Positions 1-6,710 of a DNA stretch of 21,131 nucleotides are shown here, piece by piece. The notes beneath the pieces are model-generated. The model had not been told where the DNA came from. It was given only the letters and a program-made list of their open reading frames with translations, and ran no database searches. Positions within the stretch are counted from its first letter, which is position 1; each line of letters starts with the position of its first letter. Both the position numbers and the translations under genes were made by a program. The DNA comes from an uncultured Chlamydiae bacterium. GTDB taxonomy: Bacteria > Chlamydiota > Chlamydiia > Chlamydiales > SM23-39. The DNA is taken from positions 1 to 21,131 of the forward strand of contig CAIVVG010000187.1 of assembly GCA_903909295.1 (NCBI GenBank). The letters run 5' to 3'.

Positions 1-2
1 GA

Positions 3-980
3 GCTGGGTCAGAAAAAATCGTCCGGTATGCGTTTGAATACGCCCGCTCTCAGAAGCGAAAAAAGGTCACCTGCTTCATCAAGGACAACATCATGAAGTT
101 CACCGATGGACTCTTTCATGAGGTATTTGACCAAATCGCGCAGGAGTATCCCGATATTCTGAGTGACCATTGGATCGTCGACATCGGAGCTGCCAAACTG
201 GCCGACACCCCTGAAATCTTCGATGTGATCGTCATGCCCAACCTCTATGGGGATATCCTCTCCGATGTAGCCGCCCAAATCGCCGGTTCCGTGGGACTGG
301 CTGGCTCAGCCAATATCGGTGAAAAGAGCGCCATGTTCGAGGCCATTCACGGCTCTGCCCCCAAGCGAGCGGGCCAAAACGTGGCCAACCCATCAGGACT
401 GCTCTTAGCCGCCGTCCAGATGCTCGTCCACATTGGACAACACGAAATAGCCACCCAGGTTCACAATAGCTGGCTGAGAACCATCGAAGAAGGGATTCAC
501 ACCTACGACATCTACAAAGAGGGAACCAGCAAAAAGAAAGTGGGGACCAAGGAATTTGGGGAAGCCATCGTCAAAAATCTGGGAAAACTGCCTGAGCAGC
601 TCAAAGCGGTCCAATATGGCCCAAGCGTGGCCGGCAAAGTGCACAACACGACCCAAACCAACCCCGTTCGCCATCTCGTCGGCGTCGACGTCTTCCTCTA
701 TTTCAGGGGCACCCTCTCCCAGTTTTTACCTTACGTCTCTCACATCAATGCGGGGCCCCTCCACCTCAAACTGGTGGCCAACCGAGGCTCGGCGGTATGG
801 CCCGAAGGGCACGCAGAGACTTTTTGCATCGAAGAATGGCGCTGCCGATTCTTGTCCGATGATGGACGGGCGGTGTCCCAAAAAGAGATCTTCCAAATCT
901 TAGCGGCGTTGGACCACGTAGATAGAGACGTCGTTCGAGCAGAAATGCTCTACACGATGGATGGAAAACCAGGTTACTGA
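3..980 (+). CDS. icd: Isocitrate dehydrogenase, C-terminal part (cut by window edge)
   Basis: The frame is open from the first bases of the window, so the 5' end is missing and the in-frame ATG at 93 is internal; about 325 residues are visible. The enzyme oxidatively decarboxylates isocitrate to 2-oxoglutarate in the cytosolic TCA cycle. The isocitrate/isopropylmalate dehydrogenase signature is clear (NLYGDILSDVAAQIAGSVG), followed by the nucleotide-binding segment HGSAPKRAGQNVANP. About 125 residues then follow the catalytic fold, with a VGVDVF...VANRG...CRFL pattern. From memory this tail marks the long Thermus/Rickettsia-type enzymes (about 480-500 aa) and is absent from the E. coli type. 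I cannot tell NAD from NADP preference. C. trachomatis lacks this enzyme, so its presence points to an environmental chlamydia with a fuller TCA cycle. Identity is firm; only the start is unknown. Confidence 0.93.
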   Translation, partial: AGSEKIVRYAFEYARSQKRKKVTCFIKDNIMKFTDGLFHEVFDQIAQEYPDILSDHWIVDIGAAKLADTPEIFDVIVMPNLYGDILSDVAAQIAGSVGLAGSANIGEKSAMFEAIHGSAPKRAGQNVANPSGLLLAAVQMLVHIGQHEIATQVHNSWLRTIEEGIHTYDIYKEGTSKKKVGTKEFGEAIVKNLGKLPEQLKAVQYGPSVAGKVHNTTQTNPVRHLVGVDVFLYFRGTLSQFLPYVSHINAGPLHLKLVANRGSAVWPEGHAETFCIEEWRCRFLSDDGRAVSQKEIFQILAALDHVDRDVVRAEMLYTMDGKPGY

Positions 981-1142
981 AGTCTAAACGGGTACCACCC
1001 AAATTGGTCACTTCCTTAAAAAGCCAATATTGCGCTTGAGCAGCGCTTCAATATAGACCCACCGGTCCCAGACCAAATCCCCCACGTTTTTTCTAGAACA
1101 AAATCCCATTGAGGTTCATAGTCTTTTGCAAGAATGATGAAT

Positions 1143-1149
1143 AAGGAGG
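1143..1149 (+). promoter_or_regulatory. Ribosome binding site of the U-box/Sel1 gene
   Basis: AAGGAGG, a full match to the anti-Shine-Dalgarno sequence, lies 7 nt before the ATG at 1157. It is the strongest ribosome binding site noticed in the window and fixes the start. It also suggests the gene was well translated before, or despite, its internal stop codon. Confidence 0.75.
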
Positions 1150-1156
1150 CGTTTAT

Positions 1157-1894
1157 ATGGCATTTAATCCAAATGTACAAGGTACCGGTTATAGAGCTCA
1201 AATATCTGAAAATCTGCTCGATGTTGTAAGCGGAGACTTGTTAACTCGCGCAGTCACAATAGTCCCCTGTGGACATGTATTGAATGAAGACACTGTGATT
1301 CGAATATTGGCCCGCGATAGATTATGTCCTCTTGATCGCACTCCTATAAGGGAGCATGTTCCAAATTATAATGTTCGACATCTCGCTACGATCGAAGAAG
1401 CGCACCCAGAAGAAAAAGCTCCTTCAGCGGAATCACAAAGCCTTTTTGCCCAAGCCAAACAGCATGTAGATGCGGGCAAATACGCACAGGCGATCCCCCT
1501 TTTACTAAACGCTTTAGAACAGAGCCCAACGCATGAAAAAGCCCAAACTTATCTTCAGTTTTGCCTAGACCGGGAAGCTTCTTCACATCAAGCTCCTGTT
1601 GGAGCAGAGGGTGCTGCCGCAGGCCCCGCTGCTGCAGAAGTACGAGAAAGGTTTCATCGCCTCCGCCTTGCCGCTGATCAGGGTGATGCATATGCGCAAT
1701 GCAATTTGGGGATGTGTTATGCGAATGGCACTGGCGTAGCCAAAGATGAGAGCGAAGCCGTCCGTTACTTCCGCCTTGGCGCTCAACAGGGTAATGCAAC
1801 TGCGCAATGTAATTTGGGGGCGTGTTATGACAATGGCACTGGCATAGCTAAAGATGAGAGAGAAGCGGTCCGTTACTACCGTCTTGCCGCTTAA
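1157..1894 (+). CDS. U-box / TPR / Sel1-repeat protein, 5' part ending at an internal TAA (effector-like)
   Basis: The encoded 245 residues have three parts. Residues about 20-76 look like a U-box (DVVSGDLLTRAVTIVPCGH, then CPLDRTPI and a VPNYNVRHL tail), the fold that recruits E2 enzymes in ubiquitin ligases. Residues about 94-137 form a TPR-like helix pair, followed by an Ala/Pro-rich linker at 143-161. Sel1-type repeats begin near residue 167. The reading frame stops at TAA 1892-1894, where every other repeat unit has GAA (Glu), and then continues open to 2278. Bacteria have no canonical ubiquitin system, so a U-box protein would be expected to act in the host; families of this kind are expanded in environmental chlamydiae. 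Secretion and ligase activity are inferred. The N-terminal part is visibly more AT-rich than neighbouring genes. A truncated protein with U-box, TPR and about two repeats could still be made. Confidence 0.8.
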   Translation: MAFNPNVQGTGYRAQISENLLDVVSGDLLTRAVTIVPCGHVLNEDTVIRILARDRLCPLDRTPIREHVPNYNVRHLATIEEAHPEEKAPSAESQSLFAQAKQHVDAGKYAQAIPLLLNALEQSPTHEKAQTYLQFCLDREASSHQAPVGAEGAAAGPAAAEVRERFHRLRLAADQGDAYAQCNLGMCYANGTGVAKDESEAVRYFRLGAQQGNATAQCNLGACYDNGTGIAKDEREAVRYYRLAA

Positions 1895-2233
1895 CAGGGT
1901 TTGGCAGCTGCGCAATGCAATTTGGGGGCGTGTTATAACAATGGCACTGGCATAGCCAAAGATGAGAGAGAAGCGGTCCGTTACTACCGTCTTGCCGCTG
2001 AACAGGGTTTGGCAGCTGCGCAATACAATTTGGGGGGGTGTTATGCGAATGGCGATGGCGTAGCCAAAGACGAGAGAGAAGCGGTCCGTTACTACCGCCT
2101 TGCCGCTGAACAGGGTAAGGCACAGGCGCAATTCCATTTGGGGTTGTGTTATGCGAATGGCACTGGCGTAGCCAAAGATGAGAGAGAAGCCGCCCGTTAC
2201 TACCGCCTTGCCGCTGAACAGGGTTATTCATTG
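1694..2233 (+). repeat. Five tandem 108-bp Sel1-repeat units
   Basis: Units start at 1694, 1802, 1910, 2018 and 2126, exactly 108 bp (36 codons) apart. Each encodes an AQxNLGxCYxNGxGxAKDExEAxRYYRLAAEQG-type motif, a helix-turn-helix solenoid repeat of the Sel1 family. The units remain very similar at the DNA level, including at synonymous positions, which suggests recent duplication or ongoing exchange between units. The in-frame stop lies in the second unit's last helix (1892-1894). Confidence 0.9.
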
Positions 2234-2278
2234 ACGCGGTCAAAAGTAAGGGAGCTGGGTAGATGTTCAATTCAGTGA
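1895..2278 (+). pseudogene. 3' remainder of the Sel1-repeat gene, cut off by the TAA at 1892
   Basis: This stretch is in the same frame as the gene starting at 1157 and continues the 36-residue Sel1 repeats without any frameshift for about 127 codons, to a TGA at 2276-2278. It has no convincing ribosome binding site or ATG of its own near the break, so it is best read as the disconnected 3' half of one 373-residue gene. Unit 2 reads gccgctTAAcaggg, where the next units read gccgctGAAcaggg, so a single G-to-T change explains the break. Readthrough, or a sequencing or assembly error, would restore one protein. The last repeat is followed by a short unrelated tail (YSLTRSKVRELGRCSIQ). Confidence 0.75.
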
Positions 2279-2385
2279 TCCCATTTATCGAAAATAATCT
2301 CTACCGATACGCAGCGCATTTTGCCGAGGACCAAAGTCTGGAGTGCGAAGCCAACTCAGAGAGTTTTCGAGAACGAAATGGGATC

Positions 2386-3150
2386 CTAGCCTTGCGGCGC
2401 ATCATCTCTCTCTAAAACTCCTCTAAATACGACGCGTGCAGGGCCCTGCATCCACACTCCTCCCTCCGCCATCTCGATCGTTAGTTCCCCTCCAGGAAAT
2501 GTACACCTGACAGGCCCCTGCCTTCCCAGCACCGCCACAGCCGCCACGGCGCCTGTTCCACAGGCCCAGGTCTCCCCTTCCACGCCCCGCTCAAAAGTGC
2601 GCATCGCGAGGGAGCCATCGACCTGAAGAGCTGCAAAGTTGACGTTCACCCCTTCAGGGTCAAAGTAGGGGTGGTGGCGCACAAAAGAACCGACTTCGCC
2701 CAAGTCCAGAGAGGTGACAGAGGGGACGAACACCACAGCGTGGGGAACTCCCACGCGGAGGGAATGAACTTCCCAGGAATCCAATGTAGCACAAGGTTTT
2801 AGCGGCGCAGGGCACTCCATTCGCACACGGATCTCTTCTCCCACACATTCAGCCAAAACAACCTGCCCTGCCGTCTCAATCTGGTAAGGGGGAGGGAATC
2901 CTAAACTCACTAGAAAACGGGCAAAGCAGCGAAGTCCATTGCCACAAGTGGCGGCTTCACTTCCGTCGCTATTAAAAAAAACCATTTTAAAAGGGGTCCG
3001 CAAGAGGATTAAGCCGTCGGCGCCAATTCCAAAGCGCCGATGGCAGAGCCGCTGAATGGTCTCTTTATCGTGAGTGAGGAACTCTTCTATCCGATCGTCG
3101 ATCAGAACAAAATCGTTCCCGGCACCTTCACACTTAACGAAGGAACGCAT
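2386..3150 (-). CDS. dapF: Diaminopimelate epimerase
   Basis: DapF converts LL- to meso-diaminopimelate, the last step before the lysine and peptidoglycan branch point. Both catalytic cysteines are in their family motifs: ATCGNGLRCF (Cys69) and WACGTGAVAA (Cys197), counting from the start used here. I chose the ATG at 3150 because it gives the usual N-terminus (MRSFVKCEGAGNDFVLID) and about 254 residues. An in-frame start at 3183 would add 11 residues with no family match. The gene overlaps the end of clpP by 17 bp, so it is probably translationally coupled to it. From memory the order glyA-clpP-dapF matches C. trachomatis CT432-CT430. Chlamydiae make meso-DAP through the LL-diaminopimelate aminotransferase route, where this epimerase is needed. 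Confidence 0.96.
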   Translation of the reverse strand: MRSFVKCEGAGNDFVLIDDRIEEFLTHDKETIQRLCHRRFGIGADGLILLRTPFKMVFFNSDGSEAATCGNGLRCFARFLVSLGFPPPYQIETAGQVVLAECVGEEIRVRMECPAPLKPCATLDSWEVHSLRVGVPHAVVFVPSVTSLDLGEVGSFVRHHPYFDPEGVNVNFAALQVDGSLAMRTFERGVEGETWACGTGAVAAVAVLGRQGPVRCTFPGGELTIEMAEGGVWMQGPARVVFRGVLERDDAPQG

Positions 3151-3739
3151 CGACGTCTTTGAGTGACTCGACGACTTCATCAATGAGACCGAACTCTTTG
3201 GCCTCTTGCGCGGTCATCCAATTATCGCGGTTGATCGCTTTCTCAATGACTTTGGCATCTTTGCCGGTTGCGTGGGAGTAGATTTCCACAATCATCGCTC
3301 TCGTTTTGAGCATCTCTTTGGCCTGGATGTCCAAATCGGTCGCTTGACCGCGGATCACGCCGCCAATCAGCGGTTGGTGGATCATGATGCGGGCGTTTTT
3401 AGTTGCAAGCCGTTTTCCCTTTCCAGCGACGAGGCTGAGAAGAGAACCCATTGAGGCGGCCAGACCTGTCACTAGAGTCACCACGGGAGATTGACTCATT
3501 TTGATCTGATCCCAGATCGCAAAACCTGAATCGACAGACCCTCCTGGGGAATTGATCACAAAGAGGATCGGTTTACCGGGAGCAACGTGGTCTAAATACC
3601 ACAGGCGTCGGATCAGATCTTTGGCGGAATTTTGATCCACTGCATCGGACAGAAAAATCCGCCGCTTTTCCATGAGAGCATGTTCAATTTTGTCATTGAG
3701 TCCTTTCGGCATTTTTTCTTCGCGTTCGGCTTCGGCCAT
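3134..3739 (-). CDS. clpP: ATP-dependent Clp protease proteolytic subunit (ClpP1-like)
   Basis: This 201-residue serine peptidase forms the proteolytic chamber that works with Clp ATPases on unfolded or tagged proteins. The triad is intact: Ser96 in GLAASMGS, His121 in MIHQPL and Asp172 in RDNWM. The oxyanion segment NSPGGSVDSG is also present. Length is normal for ClpP. The start is supported by AAGGAG seven bases upstream. Chlamydiae carry two clpP genes; I assign this one to the ClpP1 type because it sits between glyA and dapF, as CT431 does, and because its LWYLD...GKPILFVINSPGG segment resembles the remembered CT431 sequence. The gene lies 24 bp after glyA and overlaps dapF, so the three should share one transcript. 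Confidence 0.95.
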   Translation of the reverse strand: MAEAEREEKMPKGLNDKIEHALMEKRRIFLSDAVDQNSAKDLIRRLWYLDHVAPGKPILFVINSPGGSVDSGFAIWDQIKMSQSPVVTLVTGLAASMGSLLSLVAGKGKRLATKNARIMIHQPLIGGVIRGQATDLDIQAKEMLKTRAMIVEIYSHATGKDAKVIEKAINRDNWMTAQEAKEFGLIDEVVESLKDVDAFLR

Positions 3740-3763
3740 GAGAGAGCTCCTTTTATTTCTATT

Positions 3764-5230
3764 CTATTCTATGACGATCTCGGGGTAAAGAGGAAATCCT
3801 CTCAAAAGATCCGTTACCCGCTCTTGTGCCCTTTGCATCACGTGCGGGTCGATGTGAGCTTTTTTCTTCCGGTCGTCACCGGGCTGGGCGTGCTTGAGGA
3901 GGGTGTGGATGATATCGGCGATCTCCTCCATCTCCAAGGGGCCCATCCCCAACGTAGTCGTAGCGGGGGTCCCGATTCGAACCCCTGAAGTATCCCACGC
4001 CCCATTGGGGTCTTGGGGGATGACGTTCCGGTTGACCGTAAATTTCGCCTCTCTCAACAGCATCTCCGCCTGCTTGCCGGTCAACCCAAAGGAAGCGGCT
4101 ACATTGAGGACGAGGAGGTGGTTATCCGTTCCGCCCGTAAGGAGTTTAATTCCTTTTTGCATCAGCCCTTCGGCCAAGACCTTGGCGTTTTCCACAATCC
4201 GGTGAGCGTACCTGGTAAATTCGGGTTTGAGAGCCTCTTTGAAGGCGACCGCTTTAGCCGCCATGACGTGGGGCAGGGGTCCTCCTAAAATCAGAGGGCA
4301 TCCCCGATCGACCGCCTCTTTGAATTCACTCGTGCAAAGGACCATCCCCCCGCGAGGACCGCGCAGGGTTTTATGGGTCGTGGTCGTCACAATATGAGCA
4401 AAGGGGATCGGGTTGAAGTTGCCTTGCATCACTTTTCCGGCGACCAGCCCCGCAAAATGGGCCATATCGACCATGAGCACGGCGCCGACGCTATCAGCGA
4501 TTTCCCGCATCTTTGCAAAATCGATCAGCCGGGGATAAGAGGAGTAGCCAGCGAGCAAAATGAGCGGCTTTTCTCTTTGCGCCTGCTGCTGCAACGCCTT
4601 GTAATCGAGCAGTCCCGTCCTTGGGTCCACTTCGTACTGAACGGCCTGCATGATTTTAGCAGAGACATTGAGCCGGTAGCCATGGGTTAGATGCCCCCCC
4701 GAACCGAGAGCCATCCCCATCACCTTTTGATTGACCAAAAGCTGCCGTACTTTTTCATATTCTTCGGGGGTGAGGTCATTGAGAGTTTTCTTGCCCAAAG
4801 CGGCCACTTCAGGTGTTTGAATCCGCTGCACCAAAATGGCCCAAAAAGCGACCAGATTGGCATCGATTCCCGAATGGGGCTGCACGTAGGCGTGCTCTGC
4901 GTGAAAAATTTCTTGAGCCAACGACACCGCCAGCCCCTCTACAGTATCGACGTTGTCGCACCCAGCATAGAATCGGTGGCCCACAGACCCTTCACTGTAC
5001 TTGTCGGTGAGCAAATTCCCCATTGCCAATTGCACCGGCAGGGAAGAAAAATTCTCGGAGGCAATCAACTTGAGGTGGCTCCGCTGGTCCCTCAGCTCTT
5101 GGACAATGGTCTCGGCAATCTGCGGAAACTCAGAAGAAACCGCATCCAATGCAGCCAGATAGGCGGTGGCGCCCGACGTCCGCTTGGATTCTGGCACCTG
5201 CAAAAAATAGTTCTTTAAGTATTTTTCCAT
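3764..5230 (-). CDS. glyA: Serine hydroxymethyltransferase, long chlamydial form
   Basis: GlyA interconverts serine and glycine with tetrahydrofolate, supplying one-carbon units; it is a cytosolic PLP enzyme. The cofactor lysine is in VTTTTHKTLRGPRGG (Lys287 from the ATG at 5230). Other family segments are IASENF, HSGIDANL and the Asp-His pair in VDMAHFAGL. At about 488 residues it is some 70 longer than E. coli GlyA. Most of the extra length is an insertion after the HSGIDANL segment (LVQRIQTPEV...LTPEEYEKVRQ) plus a longer C-terminus ending in LRGFPLYPEI; both are hallmarks of chlamydial GlyA as I remember it. A GTG at 5251 would add seven residues, but the ATG gives the expected MEKYL-type start. 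It is first gene of the glyA-clpP-dapF operon and divergent from the CT398-like gene. Confidence 0.96.
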   Translation of the reverse strand: MEKYLKNYFLQVPESKRTSGATAYLAALDAVSSEFPQIAETIVQELRDQRSHLKLIASENFSSLPVQLAMGNLLTDKYSEGSVGHRFYAGCDNVDTVEGLAVSLAQEIFHAEHAYVQPHSGIDANLVAFWAILVQRIQTPEVAALGKKTLNDLTPEEYEKVRQLLVNQKVMGMALGSGGHLTHGYRLNVSAKIMQAVQYEVDPRTGLLDYKALQQQAQREKPLILLAGYSSYPRLIDFAKMREIADSVGAVLMVDMAHFAGLVAGKVMQGNFNPIPFAHIVTTTTHKTLRGPRGGMVLCTSEFKEAVDRGCPLILGGPLPHVMAAKAVAFKEALKPEFTRYAHRIVENAKVLAEGLMQKGIKLLTGGTDNHLLVLNVAASFGLTGKQAEMLLREAKFTVNRNVIPQDPNGAWDTSGVRIGTPATTTLGMGPLEMEEIADIIHTLLKHAQPGDDRKKKAHIDPHVMQRAQERVTDLLRGFPLYPEIVIE

Positions 5231-5370
5231 ATTCCAAGGAGTGTAGCCCACGTTCGATTATTTTGGAAAGGCGTCACTAAATAGCTAATTTACAGCTACT
5301 TAAGTTCTGTATTGCATATTTTTGCAAGAAGCTTTAAACTGACTCCATTATTTTCTAGAGGTATTCACTC

Positions 5371-6138
5371 ATGCTTTCTACTCTTAAAGTGGTCTTAGAC
5401 ATTCAAGAACTCGATATGAAGATGATCCGACTGATGCGTCTGAAGAAGGAACGTCTAAAAGAGCTGCAACACATCGACTCGCTCAGACAAGAGCTCGGCA
5501 AACAGCAAATCGAGAAGCAAACTGAGATCGGCGAACTGAGCCGAACGATCGCCTCTCAAGAACTCAAGATCCTCGAAATCAAAGAACGGATCAAGAAGCT
5601 CGAGGGCAAACAGGCCACGGTGAAAAAAGTAGACGAGTTCAATGCCTTAACCCAAGAGATGTCCTCTTCCGAAAGAGAGCGCGTAGCGACAGAACAGCTG
5701 ACCTCCGACCTGATCGACAAGCGCAATATGGAAGAAGAGATCCTCGAGAAAATCAAAGACTCTTTGAAACAATCTGAAGAGAGCAGCCGCAACCTCGAAC
5801 AGGAAATCAAGCAAAGTATCCGCCTGATCAACCAAGAAGGAAAAGAGATTCAAACCTCTCGCGAAGCTCTGGCAAAAACAGCAGATGAAGAAGTGATGCG
5901 CATCTACACGCGCCTTCTGAACAACAAAAAAGACCGCGTCGTAGTGCCTCTCGAAAACCGAACCTGCAGCGGCTGCCATATTGCCCTGACAGCGCAGCAC
6001 GAAAACATCGTGCGCCGTGGAGAGAGACTCGTCTTTTGCGAACATTGCTCCCGCATTCACTACTGGCTCGACAACGAAGTGGTAGAAGGGACAACTGCCG
6101 CACCAAAACGACGCCGCAGAAAATTAGCGAACGTATAG
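5371..6138 (+). CDS. Coiled-coil zinc-ribbon protein (CT398 / CdsZ-like)
   Basis: The 255-residue protein has a long charged antiparallel coiled coil (residues about 10-180) and a C4 zinc ribbon, with Cys199/Cys202 in CSGCH and Cys223/Cys226 in FCEHC. A basic tail (KRRRRK) follows. This is the zf-RING_7/DUF164 architecture. The C. trachomatis member, CT398, has been reported to bind sigma-54 holoenzyme and the type III export apparatus (name CdsZ); that role is transferred by similarity, not visible here. The start has GAGG nine bases upstream (5358-5361). The gene is divergent from glyA across about 140 bp and ends just before rnpB, whose likely -10 box overlaps its stop codon. Confidence 0.85.
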   Translation: MLSTLKVVLDIQELDMKMIRLMRLKKERLKELQHIDSLRQELGKQQIEKQTEIGELSRTIASQELKILEIKERIKKLEGKQATVKKVDEFNALTQEMSSSERERVATEQLTSDLIDKRNMEEEILEKIKDSLKQSEESSRNLEQEIKQSIRLINQEGKEIQTSREALAKTADEEVMRIYTRLLNNKKDRVVVPLENRTCSGCHIALTAQHENIVRRGERLVFCEHCSRIHYWLDNEVVEGTTAAPKRRRRKLANV

Positions 6139-6139
6139 T
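6134..6139 (+). promoter_or_regulatory. Probable -10 box of rnpB, overlapping the upstream stop codon
   Basis: TATAGT sits about 10 nt before the predicted 5' end of the RNase P RNA, as expected for a sigma-70-type -10 element. It includes the TAG stop (6136-6138) of the preceding gene. No good -35 was found at the standard distance, so the assignment rests on position. Confidence 0.4.
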
Positions 6140-6148
6140 ATAGAGATC

Positions 6149-6528
6149 TCGCGTTTCAAGAACTGGGAAGGTAGACCACCGCTGCCCTTAAAAGCAGAGG
6201 AAAGTCTGGACTTCGCAGGAAAGGATACCAGTTAACGGCTGGGCGCCGCAAGGCGACGGAAAGTGCAACAGAAACTACTCCGCTTTCGCAAGAAAGAGAG
6301 GATGAAAAGAGGGTCTTCGAGAGACCCTCGCACTTCAGGTAACTGAAGGCGTTGTAAACCCTATCCGAAGCAAGGCCGAACCTGGGTGAGCGTTTTCCGC
6401 GCACAACTGCCATTTGTGGCAGGGAAACCCTAAGCTGGCCGCATGAGGGACTTGGCAACAGGCCCCCTAGAGGAATGGTGGTCCTCGACAGAATCCGGCT
6501 TACCGCCTGCCCAGCTCTTGCAACGCGA
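6149..6528 (+). ncRNA. rnpB: RNase P RNA (bacterial type A)
   Basis: This is the catalytic RNA that removes 5' leaders from tRNA precursors together with RnpA. Conserved regions appear in the right order: GAGGAAAGTCTGGACT near 6197 (CR I), the GGAAAGTGCAACAGAAA core near 6260, a strong P12-type hairpin (gagggtct/agaccctc near 6310-6330), AGAGGAATGGTGG near 6470 (CR V), and ACAGAATCCGGCTTA near 6489. The termini pair as helix P1: tcgcgtt..caaga.ctggg at the 5' end against cccagctcttg.aacgcga at the 3' end, with few mismatches. The roughly 380-nt length is normal. Exact ends are set from P1 and may differ by a few bases. Confidence 0.95.
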
Positions 6529-6627
6529 TTTAAAAAGAAATAACAGGGATTGGCCGTCCCCGAAACGGCGGCAGGATAGTGGGAAAGCCCCACACCCCAC
6601 TAGAAGAAAGATTTCATTTTTTTCTTT

Positions 6628-6700
6628 GGGAGCGCGAGGGCTTCCCTCGCCGCTCCTGCCCGCACGCTTCGTGCGGCTCCCTGTTTATTTACTTTTTCAG
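6628..6700 (+). terminator. Nested and tandem hairpins plus T-rich tail between rnpB and the glycosyltransferase
   Basis: Hairpin 1 pairs ggagcg-cgaggg (from 6629) with ccctcg-c-cgctcc (to 6656). Hairpin 2 pairs ccgcacg (6660-6666) with cgtgcgg (6670-6676) around a CTT loop. An outer pairing of gggagc (6628-6633) with gctccc (6676-6681) can enclose both. A T-rich tail follows (6683-6698). It could terminate rnpB transcription, but two hairpins with CTT loops also look like a dispersed palindromic element. The ribosome binding site of the next gene (GAGGG) starts right after it. Confidence 0.45.
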
Positions 6701-6710
6701 AGGGCTTAAG

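Noticed and set aside
1028..1058. Possible hairpin (atattgcgct / agcgcttcaatat) after icd
   Set aside because: The stem is short and bulged and no T-run follows, so a terminator cannot be supported.
5252..5370. Possible divergent promoters between glyA and the CT398-like gene
   Set aside because: AT-rich with several TTGCA-like and TATTTT-like hexamers, but none at standard spacing; too ambiguous to call.
6579..6710. N-terminal extension of the glycosyltransferase
   Set aside because: The extra 44 codons would translate the hairpin cluster; the ATG at 6711 has a proper ribosome binding site and family-like start.
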